Below, one piece after another: positions 11,001 to 21,200 of a stretch of DNA of 64,000 bases. Positions within the stretch are counted from its first letter, which is position 1. Each line of letters opens with the position of its first letter. The notes under the pieces were generated by a model. It was not told the origin of the DNA. It was given only the letters and a program-made list of their open reading frames with translations, and searched no databases. The stretch is from Heliocidaris tuberculata (Eukaryota; Echinodermata; Echinoidea; Camarodonta; Echinometridae), in assembly GCA_025618425.1 (NCBI GenBank), contig CM046835.1:14891200-14955199 (forward strand), given 5' to 3'. The position numbers were made by a program, and so were the translations under genes.

Positions 11001-11395
11001 CCCTCTCTCTCTCTCTCTCTCTTATCCCCCATTTCCCCCCTCCCCTTTCTCTTTTCTCTACCTCTGTTCCTTTCTCTCCCTCTCCCCATCTTCCCCCAAA
11101 CTTGTCCTATCTGTTTAGATTAAGTCCTTTATCTTCCCTCCCCCCCCCCCTCTCTCTCTCTCTCTCTGTCATTTGTATTCACATTTGCATTAATGGAAAT
11201 TATGTAGATATCATTCCATTAGCAGTCCTTGGACAATTTATTTTTAATGTAAAATGTCTGAAGCTTGATACTATTTATTATTCATATCGAGGTGCAATTA
11301 ACGTGTTTATAATCATGGTTCATCACTGAGTTTAATCAATGTTAGTGATATTGGTAGCACGTGCAATGATAAGTAAATAATTACCGTTGGTGAAG
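10790..11395. other. Intergenic with (CT)n tracts
   Basis: Pyrimidine-rich tracts at about 10970-11090 and 11140-11170. The rest is AT-rich with no gene seen. Confidence 0.5.
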
Positions 11396-11507
11396 GTGAT
11401 GGGACAAACTATCACTTCCGAGGCGATCTGGATGTAGCTATCAATCCATTAGTAGCGTTATACATTCAGATAGCCGAGAAAGTGATAGTACGTCTCATCG
11501 CCTGAAA
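11396..11507. repeat. Imperfect foldback hairpin, 112 bp
   Basis: The left arm (AGGTGATGGGACAAACTATC, continuing to about 11440) pairs imperfectly with the right arm, whose complement reads AGGCGATGAGACGTACTATC. The arms are about 45 bases around a short loop. This could be a tiny MITE or a hairpin RNA precursor; nothing decides between them. Confidence 0.6.
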
Positions 11508-11600
11508 TCAAAAGGTGATTATTTGCTTTATATTCCACATTTGAAACATTTAACTGGTACGAGAAAGACAATTATTGTCTACTTCTCGAAAAAGACATTT

Positions 11601-11640
11601 AGGCCCGAATTCACGAAAGAAGTTAAAACCACCATAAACC
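11601..11640. mobile_element. Solo terminus of a dispersed foldback family
   Basis: GGCCCGAATTCACGAAAG with GTTAAAACCAC downstream matches the terminal sequence of the foldback at 43281-43983 (GGYCCGAATTCACAAAGGAG and then GTTTAAACC). Confidence 0.45.
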
Positions 11641-11715
11641 GTAAATTGTTTTATCTTTTTTTTTTCAAGCGCGCGATTGGGCAATGCGCGCTTATTTTAG
11701 TACACCTATGGAGCT

Positions 11716-11814
11716 ATTCGTAAAGGTCACGCACTTTCCATTTTGACTGTTCGTAGAGGTCACGCACTTTTCAATTTGACTATTCGTAAAGGTCACGCAC
11801 TTTCATTTCACGCA
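11716..11814. repeat. Minisatellite, 3 x 33 bp
   Basis: Units start at 11716, 11749 and 11782 (TTCGTARAGGTCACGCACTT and then a TTTGACT segment). Each carries AGGTCA. A related segment, TTCGTCAAGGTCACGAACTT, occurs near 11886. Confidence 0.85.
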
Positions 11815-12420
11815 TACCCAAAATATTGATCACACATTGTGACTCTATAATGGACTGAAGAGATCAACGAAACACATAAGCCTATTTCGTCAAGGTCACG
11901 AACTTTTCTTCTCGGGTCGATTGATTGGGAGAACTACATTTTATCACGTGATAACCTTTTGACCAATCTAACAGCAAGATTCTTAGTATGTGGAATATAA
12001 CATATATTAACAGTATCCTTGTGGAAACCAACTATTAACTATCAGTGCTATCCAATATATCAAATATATACAAGCTTGCCACGTTTTGGAAACCAAATCA
12101 TTTATTTTTTTCTTTTTTTTTTTTTTCCTTTTTGTAGCCGTGGTTAAAGTGAAAAGATTTGCATGTGGAAGCTTAATGACTCATAACTCAGTTTTGCTAC
12201 GCTTATAGTAAAAAAGAGAAATTACGAACTACTTAACTTTTTGTATGGTAAGTGATGATAACATTGGGGGATGAAGCAGATGTAGTCTCCAATCTTATCT
12301 AAAAGTATCAATTCCCTTTTTTTTTGGGGGGGGGGGGTATGAAGAAGAATTTTATATGTTCCAATATTATAATTTTGTTTTACAACCCTGAATGCCAAAT
12401 ATTACTTATATTGTACTTAC
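11815..12420. other. Intergenic, no gene seen
   Basis: AT-rich, with poly-T near 12104-12126 and a poly-G run near 12325-12337. Confidence 0.5.
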
Positions 12421-12607
12421 AACACGATAAAAACTACTTTCGAAAAATAAACTCAAGGGCAATTTCAAAGGCCTATTGTACTGCCCATAGAAATCTTGTT
12501 CGGATTACGTAATACGCCATTGTAATGTTCGCAAATTTCTAAAGGTGATAGACAGGGCTATTGAAATTGTCTTGAGTATTTTTTCGAAAGTAGTTTTTAT
12601 CGTGTTT
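12421..12607. repeat. Foldback hairpin with arms of about 50 bp
   Basis: The left arm begins AACACGATAAAAACTACTTT at 12421. The right arm ends AAAGTAGTTTTTATCGTGTT at 12606. The complementarity continues inward through CTCAAG/CTTGAG and AATTTCAA/TTGAAATT. A MITE-like structure. Confidence 0.75.
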
Positions 12608-12686
12608 TACAAGCTTAAGCTCCATATGCTATGTCTGTTTGAGAGACTAGGTACTTGGAAATGAATGCCCAACTTAGGGGAACTAG

Positions 12687-12743
12687 TGCCCCCACTGGGT
12701 CTCGAACCTACGTTTGGGAGACTTTTCATCTGACCCACGGGGC
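12687..12743 (-). mobile_element. tRNA-like fragment, probable SINE remnant
   Basis: On the minus strand TGGGTCAGATG resembles a pol III A box. GGTTCGAGACC matches a B box, and GCCCC near the start can pair with GGGGC at the end. The A-to-B spacing is about 15 bases too short for a tRNA, so this is a shortened tRNA-derived sequence, not a working tRNA gene. Confidence 0.3.
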
Positions 12744-13599
12744 CATACCATCTCTTCTACCTATACAGTATGAGTCATAAAAAGAAAACCCAGAGTAAAC
12801 CCTATATCGGTGTAATCAATAATACAAATTTTGCAAAGATACTCACATTATAGCCTATTACGTTTTCTTTAAGTTGACACATTGATCTATAACATCTGAC
12901 CATGGACAGCTGAACATTATAACTTTTTCTGATTCATGACAAATTTGCCTCTGCCCAAGTTTTGAATGAAATGGATGGTCACCCAAGGGTGATTGAATGG
13001 TCTCTGTTCCATTTGAATGTACTCACATAATAATGAATGTAACTCATGATCACCACTTTTTCCAAACGTGGACAAAGGCGATTATGACATGCCTTTTTTT
13101 AAATGGCCAGTGCTCAGTCATCCATAATTTTTGTGAGCAGCCTATCAAATTAAAGAAAACATTATCAACTATCATATATCACAATATAAATCAGCCAGTT
13201 TACTTGATTGGGGCTTGAATATGGGTTTCCTTTTTATTGACTCACACTGTATGTATATTTTAAATTGCTTTTTTGTGAATCTGTTGCTTATATATTTCAT
13301 CCTATCGATGCTGCTGTTTTTCAGTTCTTTGTATCATAGTAATCACTACAGTGTGCAAGTTAATATCAAGATTATGGATGTGTATTTTGTGTATTAGTGA
13401 CAAAATATGACAATGTAACAAATCATCCATATTGGATGATTATGATTAGCATTTATTCATTGAGTTAGAAATTGAATTTGCACGTATACGTATTCCAGTG
13501 AAATTTTAAGAACGAAAAGAAGTCATCTACAGTTTAAAATTCAGTAAATCACTTTTTCTCATTCTAAACCTATACCCTCTCTGCTAAAACAAAGACAAA
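12744..13599. other. Intergenic, no gene seen
   Basis: AT-rich unique-looking sequence. The short open frames at 12997-13397 have no recognisable domain or splice context. Confidence 0.45.
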
Positions 13600-13685
13600 T
13601 ACGACTACTGCTATTACTGTTACTATTACCACTACTACTACTGCTACTACTATTAATACTACCACCACTACTACTACTACTACTA

Positions 13686-13762
<77 letters not shown>

Positions 13763-13776
13763 TTACTACTACTACA
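13600..13776. repeat. (ACT)n microsatellite
   Basis: Almost pure ACT/CTA triplets over about 170 bases. Confidence 0.9.
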
Positions 13777-14663
13777 GATCTATCCTTTACTCCCAAAATG
13801 AAGGAATGTTTGGGAATCAACCCTTTGCAATATATGTTAATATTGAGGCTATTATGTTTATTCTTTATTGAACGACTGATTTTTTTTTTTACAGGGCCTT
13901 TTATTGTTTCGGTTTAAAGTGGGGGGGGGGGTAATTTTTTTTTTTTTTTTTACCAATTAGCAGAAGTTCATCCTTTGCATAGATGCCTTTGCAATGAATA
14001 AATGAAAATACACAGAATTTCAGCTATTCCATGTCCTTACCAAACGCAGACCTCTTTTTTTATTATTCATGGAGGATTGGACAAAAAAAAATAAGACTTA
14101 AGTAGCCTGCTCATAAATCAGTTTAGTCTTAAGTGTTTACGACATTAAAACATGATCATTTTTCTGAAATAAACCGTCTTTTGCTTTGACGGTTCAATAT
14201 GACATTTCTTGAGTGTGATATGATATAACTGACAGTTTACGTGGTTTACCATGTGTGGAGAAAATAAGAATAAAATGTACACTGCTGCTTTTGCAACGCT
14301 AGCACAAACAAATATATAGAATGTATTGCTTTAGTTTATTTTCGTTTCTGTGACTATTTTTGGTGTTGACTTCAATTTGTGGCGTGTAACATGGTAAGGC
14401 CCAACTTTGCTGAGAGTTTCGGCTATCAGTTAACTTTCTTAAATATATTTCCTTCGTTTTTTATTGAAAATGTTAAAGATGGTTTGTGATATAAACAGCT
14501 CTCTTTCAAACAGAAGCTTCCATTAACTAATAGCTCCTCCCTCATATACACAAGCTTCAATTTGCAGTTAGCTCCTCCCCTCGTACACTACCTTATACAT
14601 TCTTCCGTTAGCTTCTACCTCATATTCACAACCTTACATTATACCATTTAATAGCTCCTCCCC
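13777..14663. other. Intergenic, no gene seen
   Basis: AT-rich, with homopolymer T and G runs near 13879-13952. Near 14524-14665 a phrase like TAGCTCCTCCCYTCATACAC recurs about three times with diverged spacing, a weak minisatellite. Confidence 0.45.
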
Positions 14664-14770
14664 TCATACACTCCATACATACATACATACATACATACAT
14701 ACATACATACTTATTGGTATTTATATAGCGCCTTTCCATAAAACCATGCTCAAGGCGCTTAACAATAAGA
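14664..14770. repeat. (CATA)n tract with dispersed-repeat terminus
   Basis: CATA units at about 14671-14710 lead into GGTATTTATATAGCGCCTTT and, 20 bases on, CAAGGCGCTTAACAATAAG. The GCGCCTT/AAGGCGC pair forms a small hairpin. The layout repeats that at 4621-4830. Confidence 0.6.
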
Positions 14771-16729
14771 AAAAAAAATGAAACAAAGTAATTATTTTGC
14801 TCTCAAAGTGCACATAACCAAATCCAATCATAGAGAAAACAAATAAGTCTTAAGATTTCTTTTGAAGGGTAGACTATTCCAAATAGTAGGACCAGAAAAG
14901 GTTATATTTTGTTGACCTTTCTTCGAATTAATGTAGGGGATTTGAAGAAGAAGAAGGTCTGACCTTGAGCGTAATGAATAATTTCTGGATGGGGCAAAAC
15001 AAACTCGAAATATAGTTGGGCCTAGCAGGCACCTGGGAACCCCTTAAAGTTGCTAAGACCATCCATGTCATTCACAAAAAGCTTGTCAGCTCGAACAAAG
15101 CCGCTGGGTTTGGTCCCCAGAGCCCCCAAAAGGGGCCCCAAAGTCAGGTCGATTTCAACCCATCTAACATATGCGCCCAACTTTGTCAGAATTAAGGTGT
15201 ATGACTATACCAAAACACCAAAACTGACAAAATTTTCCGATGGGATGGATTGTCAGATCGCCCCTAAAAATTGGGGCAAATTTTTCCCCTTCAGGCCTAT
15301 GGACCAAATTTTGTCAGAAGGAAGAGTTATGGGTGTACATTACAAAAATATAAAAACTTACAACAATTTCGATCGGGAAGAGGGTGTAACACACCCCTGA
15401 AAAAACACCAAAGTGCCCCTAAACCAAGCTTTGCTGCCCAAAAAGTGTTTTGGCAATACAACCTTAATAATTCCAGTGTCTCAATCAATTCAGCTAAAAT
15501 TTACATAATACAATCTTGAGTATTGTAATTTTCTTGGGGTGCAATTTGGTGTCAAATGATCATTTCAATAATAATTTATTAAATTGTGAAAATTGTACTG
15601 CTTTCTCAAAAGTAGTCAAATGATATTGTCAGGATATAGCCCAGATACTCAACAAGCTCCCAGACTATTAGCTTCTCCCCCTTACAAGGGAAATGTTACA
15701 TTTCCCTGCTCTTCCACTTCCCTGCTCTTACACAAGATTTAATTTTACCGTTAGCCTCTCGTTCATGCACAAGTTCAAAGTTCCTGCTATATCTCAATCA
15801 TACTCTATACACAATGACACCGAGACCATGTAGAAAGTAGAGAAAAGGTCTTCCCGAAAGCTATCAACGATTAGCACGGGGTGGGGGATCAATATATGTT
15901 CATTTCTAATTTAAAGAAAGGGAATTCTATATCATTGTCGCCATCCATTTCCCTTCCCCAATACTTTTTGGAGTGATTTTTAACATGTATTTTCGAACCC
16001 GACTGGGTTGCAATGGTAGAGTTAATCCACTGCTTTGTAGAGTGCAAAGTACTTCAGCCTTTTCGTTCTATACCAATGACATCATGCATTTCACATACAT
16101 AATGTATGTGAAATTGATGACATTACGAAATTAGTTTCCCAGTTTTGTTTAATGACATGCATTCCGTATTTCATTTCCATTGCAGAATTACATTATACGT
16201 ATAGAAGAGTAACTAGCACATGGATCAGTTGACTAGGTTAAACCAATTATACATTTTAAAAAGTCTATAATCATATTCTTTCGCGAATTTGGGCTAATTT
16301 TGCCTCTGACTCTTTTTTATACTCGACTTTCAACCCATCTACTCCCTACGTTTCTAGCAGTAAAAATAGCAAATTTAAAACATACTAGACAAAACATAGT
16401 AGACAAAATGGACGATTTGGTTTGGTTTCATTCTCATTACACTTTTATTTACATCATATATAGTAATATAGTACAAGTCATTTTTTGACAGAAATAGAGC
16501 AAGCTCCACGGCATTCAATTCATATTTCTTACCATAAGAAAAATGTTGGCAAGAAAATTGTACGGAAAATTTGCTGAATATTAAAACAGTCTCGAAATAA
16601 TTTATCAATCTTCCTCGTCTATCATGTCTACGGCCAACATTTACACAATCTTAGCCTACATCCCAATAATCTTTATTCTTCACTGCTGCGTCGGGGTAAC
16701 CCCCCCCCCCCCTCCCCTCTCCCTTCTCA

Positions 16730-16732
<3 letters not shown>
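14771..16732. other. Intergenic, no gene recognised
   Basis: An open frame of 116 codons at 15050-15400 has no recognisable domain and sits in sequence with internal near-repeats (CCAAAACACCAAAACTGAC, and TTTTGTCAGAA/CTTTGTCAGAA), so it is probably repeat-derived. A 29-base near-palindrome around ATTTCACATACAT lies at about 16086-16114. Confidence 0.4.
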
Positions 16733-16767
<35 letters not shown>

Positions 16768-16785
16768 TTCTCTCTCTTTGAATTT
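16733..16785. repeat. (CT)n microsatellite
   Basis: Pyrimidine tract of CT units, preceded by a poly-C run at about 16700-16713. Confidence 0.85.
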
Positions 16786-17097
16786 AACTAACAACTAGCA
16801 AAGTTAAGAATATTAAGCAAATGAAAAAATTAAAAATAATGGTCATTGTGGCCAGGGATGTTCATTCACATAAGCATGATAAGTGACATACGTGTGTGGA
16901 TTGTACGTAAATCGTACAGACATGCTTTTTCTGTAACTTTTTTTTTTCTTCAAAGATTGAATTAAATTCCCCTGAATGTGTATGGTATATTGAATGGTAG
17001 TAGATAATTCAATTCATACTCTTTTAATCCATTTCCTGTAAGTTTCCACTTCCTGTAATCCTGAAAGGAGTATAATGTTCCTCAATACTGATATCGA

Positions 17098-17111
17098 TGT
17101 ATATATATATA

Positions 17112-17172
<61 letters not shown>
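17098..17172. repeat. (AT)n microsatellite
   Basis: About 75 bases of nearly pure TA repeat. Confidence 0.92.
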
Positions 17173-17175
<3 letters not shown>

Positions 17176-17373
17176 AATTATAAGTAAGTCCTGCAAAAAG
17201 GAACCACTACTTTTAAAAGGTATAATGCGGGCGCACAGGAGATTTCACGAACGCAGTTTGTTTTCCTTTGGGAGAACCACTTTTCAACATCATTATATAC
17301 ATATATCTGAATTTATTCCTATGGTATATCACACTAATTACGGAAATGGTGAAATGTAGGTCCGTATTCTGAT

Positions 17374-17494
17374 TTTAAACCCGACGCTTGGTGTCAGTCT
17401 CGTTTATAGGAGGGAAAACTAACTTAGACCTCGGTCCAACTTCCTTTGTAAAACTCGATTTCAGACGGGGCTTAAATCCAGCGTCGGGTTTAAA
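17374..17494. mobile_element. Small element with perfect 15-bp inverted termini
   Basis: TTTAAACCCGACGCT at 17374-17388 has its exact complement at 17480-17494. It lies about 290 bases beyond the stop codon of the minus-strand adhesion GPCR and so may be inside that gene's 3' untranslated region. Confidence 0.65.
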
Positions 17495-17787
17495 TTTTAG
17501 TAGAATAATAAGATTTATCTTCATTATATTGATATCTTTTATAACTTTTAATCTACCGATTCTAATATATAGATCTATAACTCCACGCTGTATATCTTTT
17601 CTGTACATAGTGTCTGTCCGACGTATTCGTATTCCATGGGTTCCGGGGACAAGAATATAATACTTAGCCCATTTTGCAATACAATATGGAAGCTGCTCAC
17701 GGCTAAATGTTCTCCTCCTTATCAGTCTCTCTTCCTTGGAATAAATATATTTACATCACATCCTTCCATGCTTCCCTGGGCGGCCCG

Positions 17788-18237
17788 TCACCAGCCATTG
17801 TTAATCTTATTGTTCGTATTGAGTGTGCTTGCGCTCACGCTGTACGTAGCTATTCGGGACTCGTCGCTGTTAGCACTGTCCCGGAATCTTTGCTTATTAG
17901 ACTGCATGTAGGCGTCTAAACCGGGCGCATCGCCCCAGTCGATCACGCATGGTCCGTTCCAAGCCGACTCGGAGTTAGCATGATAGCTCTTCTCCTTGAC
18001 GCGGTACGACTGACTGCGGATGTTGCACTCGATGATGGAGAGTGAACTCCAGGCGCTGCGGACCTCCTTGGATCGGATGCAGAACAGAGCGAAGATGATG
18101 AACCCTTGGAAGCTATTGAAGAGACAGAAGATGAGACGGAAGGCGAAGGCCGCGTCGCCCACGGCTAAGAAGCCAAACGACCACGTCAGACCAAGCAGGA
18201 CTGACATACAGACAGCGTTTTGAAGACGAGATATCAC
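17788..18237 (-). CDS. Adhesion GPCR last exon: TM6, TM7, cytoplasmic tail
   Basis: 450 bases, phase 0, acceptor TTTACAG then GTG ATA. It encodes TM6 (VCMSVLLGLTWSFGFLAVG), TM7 (FAFRLIFCLFNSFQGFIIFA) and a tail of about 85 residues ending KINNGW. The tail is Ser/Asn-rich without a PDZ-type end. A possible AATAAA (minus strand) lies at 17317-17312. Confidence 0.92.
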   Translation of the reverse strand: MISRLQNAVCMSVLLGLTWSFGFLAVGDAAFAFRLIFCLFNSFQGFIIFALFCIRSKEVRSAWSSLSIIECNIRSQSYRVKEKSYHANSESAWNGPCVIDWGDAPGLDAYMQSNKQRFRDSANSDESRIATYSVSASTLNTNNKINNGW

Positions 18238-21200
18238 CTGTAAAGCAACAAATTTGGTTTAGAATAGAGTGAACAAGAAAACTTTACATAGTAATAATTT
18301 TAAGTAATAACTGCATTCTATTGAGTTTTTTCGTTAATATTGAAATCAATTCACGGTGACCACAGCACGAATCAAATGAACATTTTATTTTCCTAATGTA
18401 CTTTATCAGCGCATACAGTATAGTGAAGATTAACTTTAAAATCAAGACAGGCAGGAGCAGTCGAACAGTTGCAGGATAATTACGAGTTAAAAATAATTCA
18501 GCTGGATTAAATATAGTTTACGGAAATTTTTTAGTCCATAGAAAAGAAGGAATATTTCAAAATCCTCTTTTAACTTATAAAACAATGACTAAATTACTTA
18601 ATTCAATCGCAGGAGAAGACTTTCAACAATTTTAATCGAACCTTTGATACTCATACTTGATAATAGGATAGATTTTAAAAATGGACTGAGCATAATAAGA
18701 ATAAATATAAATAATCATAGGACATGAGACAGAATATTTTCATAAAGTCTTTCAAAATATTTAGAAGCGGTTCAAAATTTTAAAGGTGCTGCAGACTTTC
18801 AAGTACAGCCTAACAATAAGCACCATGTAGCACTAAATAATTGTTATTTTAAGGAAGGCCATGTAATCTTTAAGTAACGGCCACGTAAACGTACGTAAAA
18901 CCACGCGATTTTGTTACGTAGACCCCGTACTGCCACGTAGATACGATAATTGCCAGGTGCTAGCCACGTACCATCGCGCATATTATCTTACGTGGTGCTT
19001 TCGGCTTGGCTTTACGTAAAATTGTGACGACAGCATAATTCTAAACTATTACCCTCTCTTACCTGTTCTCGTTTAGTTTTGTTGACGGAGTTGCCGCTCA
19101 TATCAGAACAGAGTAAGTTTCTAATGGCCAAACTGAATGTGATAATGTTATGAAGTAAGATCACACCAATTGGTAGAAGCAGCCCATAATACATCACGTG
19201 ACCCGGCATCAGAAAACAGCTGAAACACAGAGAAAAGTTCGGTGCGATATATACTGATGAATTATAATTCTCGCTTCTTTCATTAATGATCGATGGAGTG
19301 AAGAAGTAGGGAATAGCAAAAGTAGATTGTCAAAAGGTTTGCAAATTCAGATAGTGCATGCCCAAACAACTACCTCGGAGGTACATTTCATGACTCGATT
19401 CTAAATCTTATTGTTTTTAAAAGATAAATCCCTTCAATTTTTTGTCAAGAACGCAAAACAGTAACTATCGTAAATTTCTTCTCATGAAACTGACTTTGCA
19501 TGCGTGTTTGTGCGTATGCGTGTGTGCGGGCGGGGGGGGGGGGGGGGCTTTCGACGATTGGGAAATACCAGTATTGACATATTAGCTCAGTGAACTAGCA
19601 AAAGATATAATGAAGCAATTTTTTTTTAATCGCTGCTGAATGGTAGAAACACAAACACACACGACCATCAATCCATCCCCACACCCGTGCATACGCACGA
19701 ACACATAGATTTTTCACGGTGCAGCTGAAACGAGGGAATTAAAAAATAACACCGCATCACTGAAGATTCTACGCTTCATACATTACTGATAAAAAAAAAG
19801 GTTTCGACAGCAATAATAATTTTTTAAAAAAGGTGCATGATTTATCAGAAATAGTAAATATAAAATTAAAGTTACCAAAGTATGATAACTCACTATGCTT
19901 TATTTCTGTAGCTATCAGTAGACAATCCTACAGCAATGGCTACGGGGATAATCGGAATACCTGTAATGAAGAGAAGACATTTATAAGAACTTGTGAATAA
20001 TTCTAAGACAAAATTAACAAATGAAGGTACCATTATGAATTAAAAATAAAAGTAATGTTGCGTTAATTATTGTTTGTACTAATTAGGCCTAAGAACTTCA
20101 TTTATTGCTGGGTTGCTAGGTCAATGCCTCATGATACCATTTCAATAATATCAATAATTTCAGATATTCAATCTTTAAAAAAAAAAAAAACTTTTCAACA
20201 AAATAATCCAACACGTCATAGCTTATTTTCACCAACCTCATTTTTGAAAAAATATTTCAGCTCTGACTAGAAAGATTTGCAGTCTACTACCTCTAGGAAA
20301 GAGAAAATTTATATTCTATCACTAGTTCATCCTGAACAGCGACGTTAGGCATAGGCGGGATGATTCACCATATCCTTTTCTAGAAGGGGAAATAAATTTC
20401 AAACAATATCAGCATTGTGGTGATAAATGTAATTTTATTTTCAGTATGCAACACACTTCAGGCGACGTCAGTCGCGATCTCCAAGATTGGGGAGGAGCAA
20501 GCGTGTTAATCTGAGCTTTGGGCTTCATAAAGTGAATAGTTTATTCTAAAAAAATCTTGTCCCCTACCCTTCCTGAAAGTGGATCACTGCCCCTGTACTA
20601 TTGGGCGTATAATATAATATAATCATGCTATCACATCGCGAAAGTGGGCGAGTAGCGCGTGGGAAGTCAGAGCTTGTTATGATCGTTTTTGATAGAATGA
20701 AAATGAGTCCTGACAAAGGACGTTTGTTTTGCAGATCCGACATAAACTATGTTCTGGTAGCATTTACTGCAGGCTTTATTTCCTTTTATATTGTTAGGAT
20801 TTAGAGTTGTGATTGAGTTTAAGGTTAGGTTTAGGGGTAAACGTTAGGTATAGCGTTTGGTCGAGGGGTGAAGGAAGGAATTCGGCCAGTGTACGAAATT
20901 GACTGCAGAGCATGTATACAATCCTAGCTCAGTATTTTTTTTTTAAAGCTGTACATACCCCATGCGATGAGGGCGGCCTTGATGACAAACCTCGACCTTT
21001 CACTTTTGAAGACTTTAACGAGCATGACGTACATATGACGCGCTTCTACCCCCATCCACATAATTGTGACGAGTACGAGATAGTGTAGCAAGGCGGCCAC
21101 TGCCATGCAGGCATACTGGATGCGCGTCGCCACAATACCACATATAAACACCACGTAGAGGATAAGGAGAGCGAAGCAGAGATGGATCAGGATTTGTCGA

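Noticed and set aside
15050..15400. 116-codon plus-strand open frame
   Set aside because: Lies in sequence with internal near-repeats; no recognisable domain; more likely repeat-derived.
17014..17359. Frames through the (AT)n tract
   Set aside because: Ile-Tyr repeats from a microsatellite.
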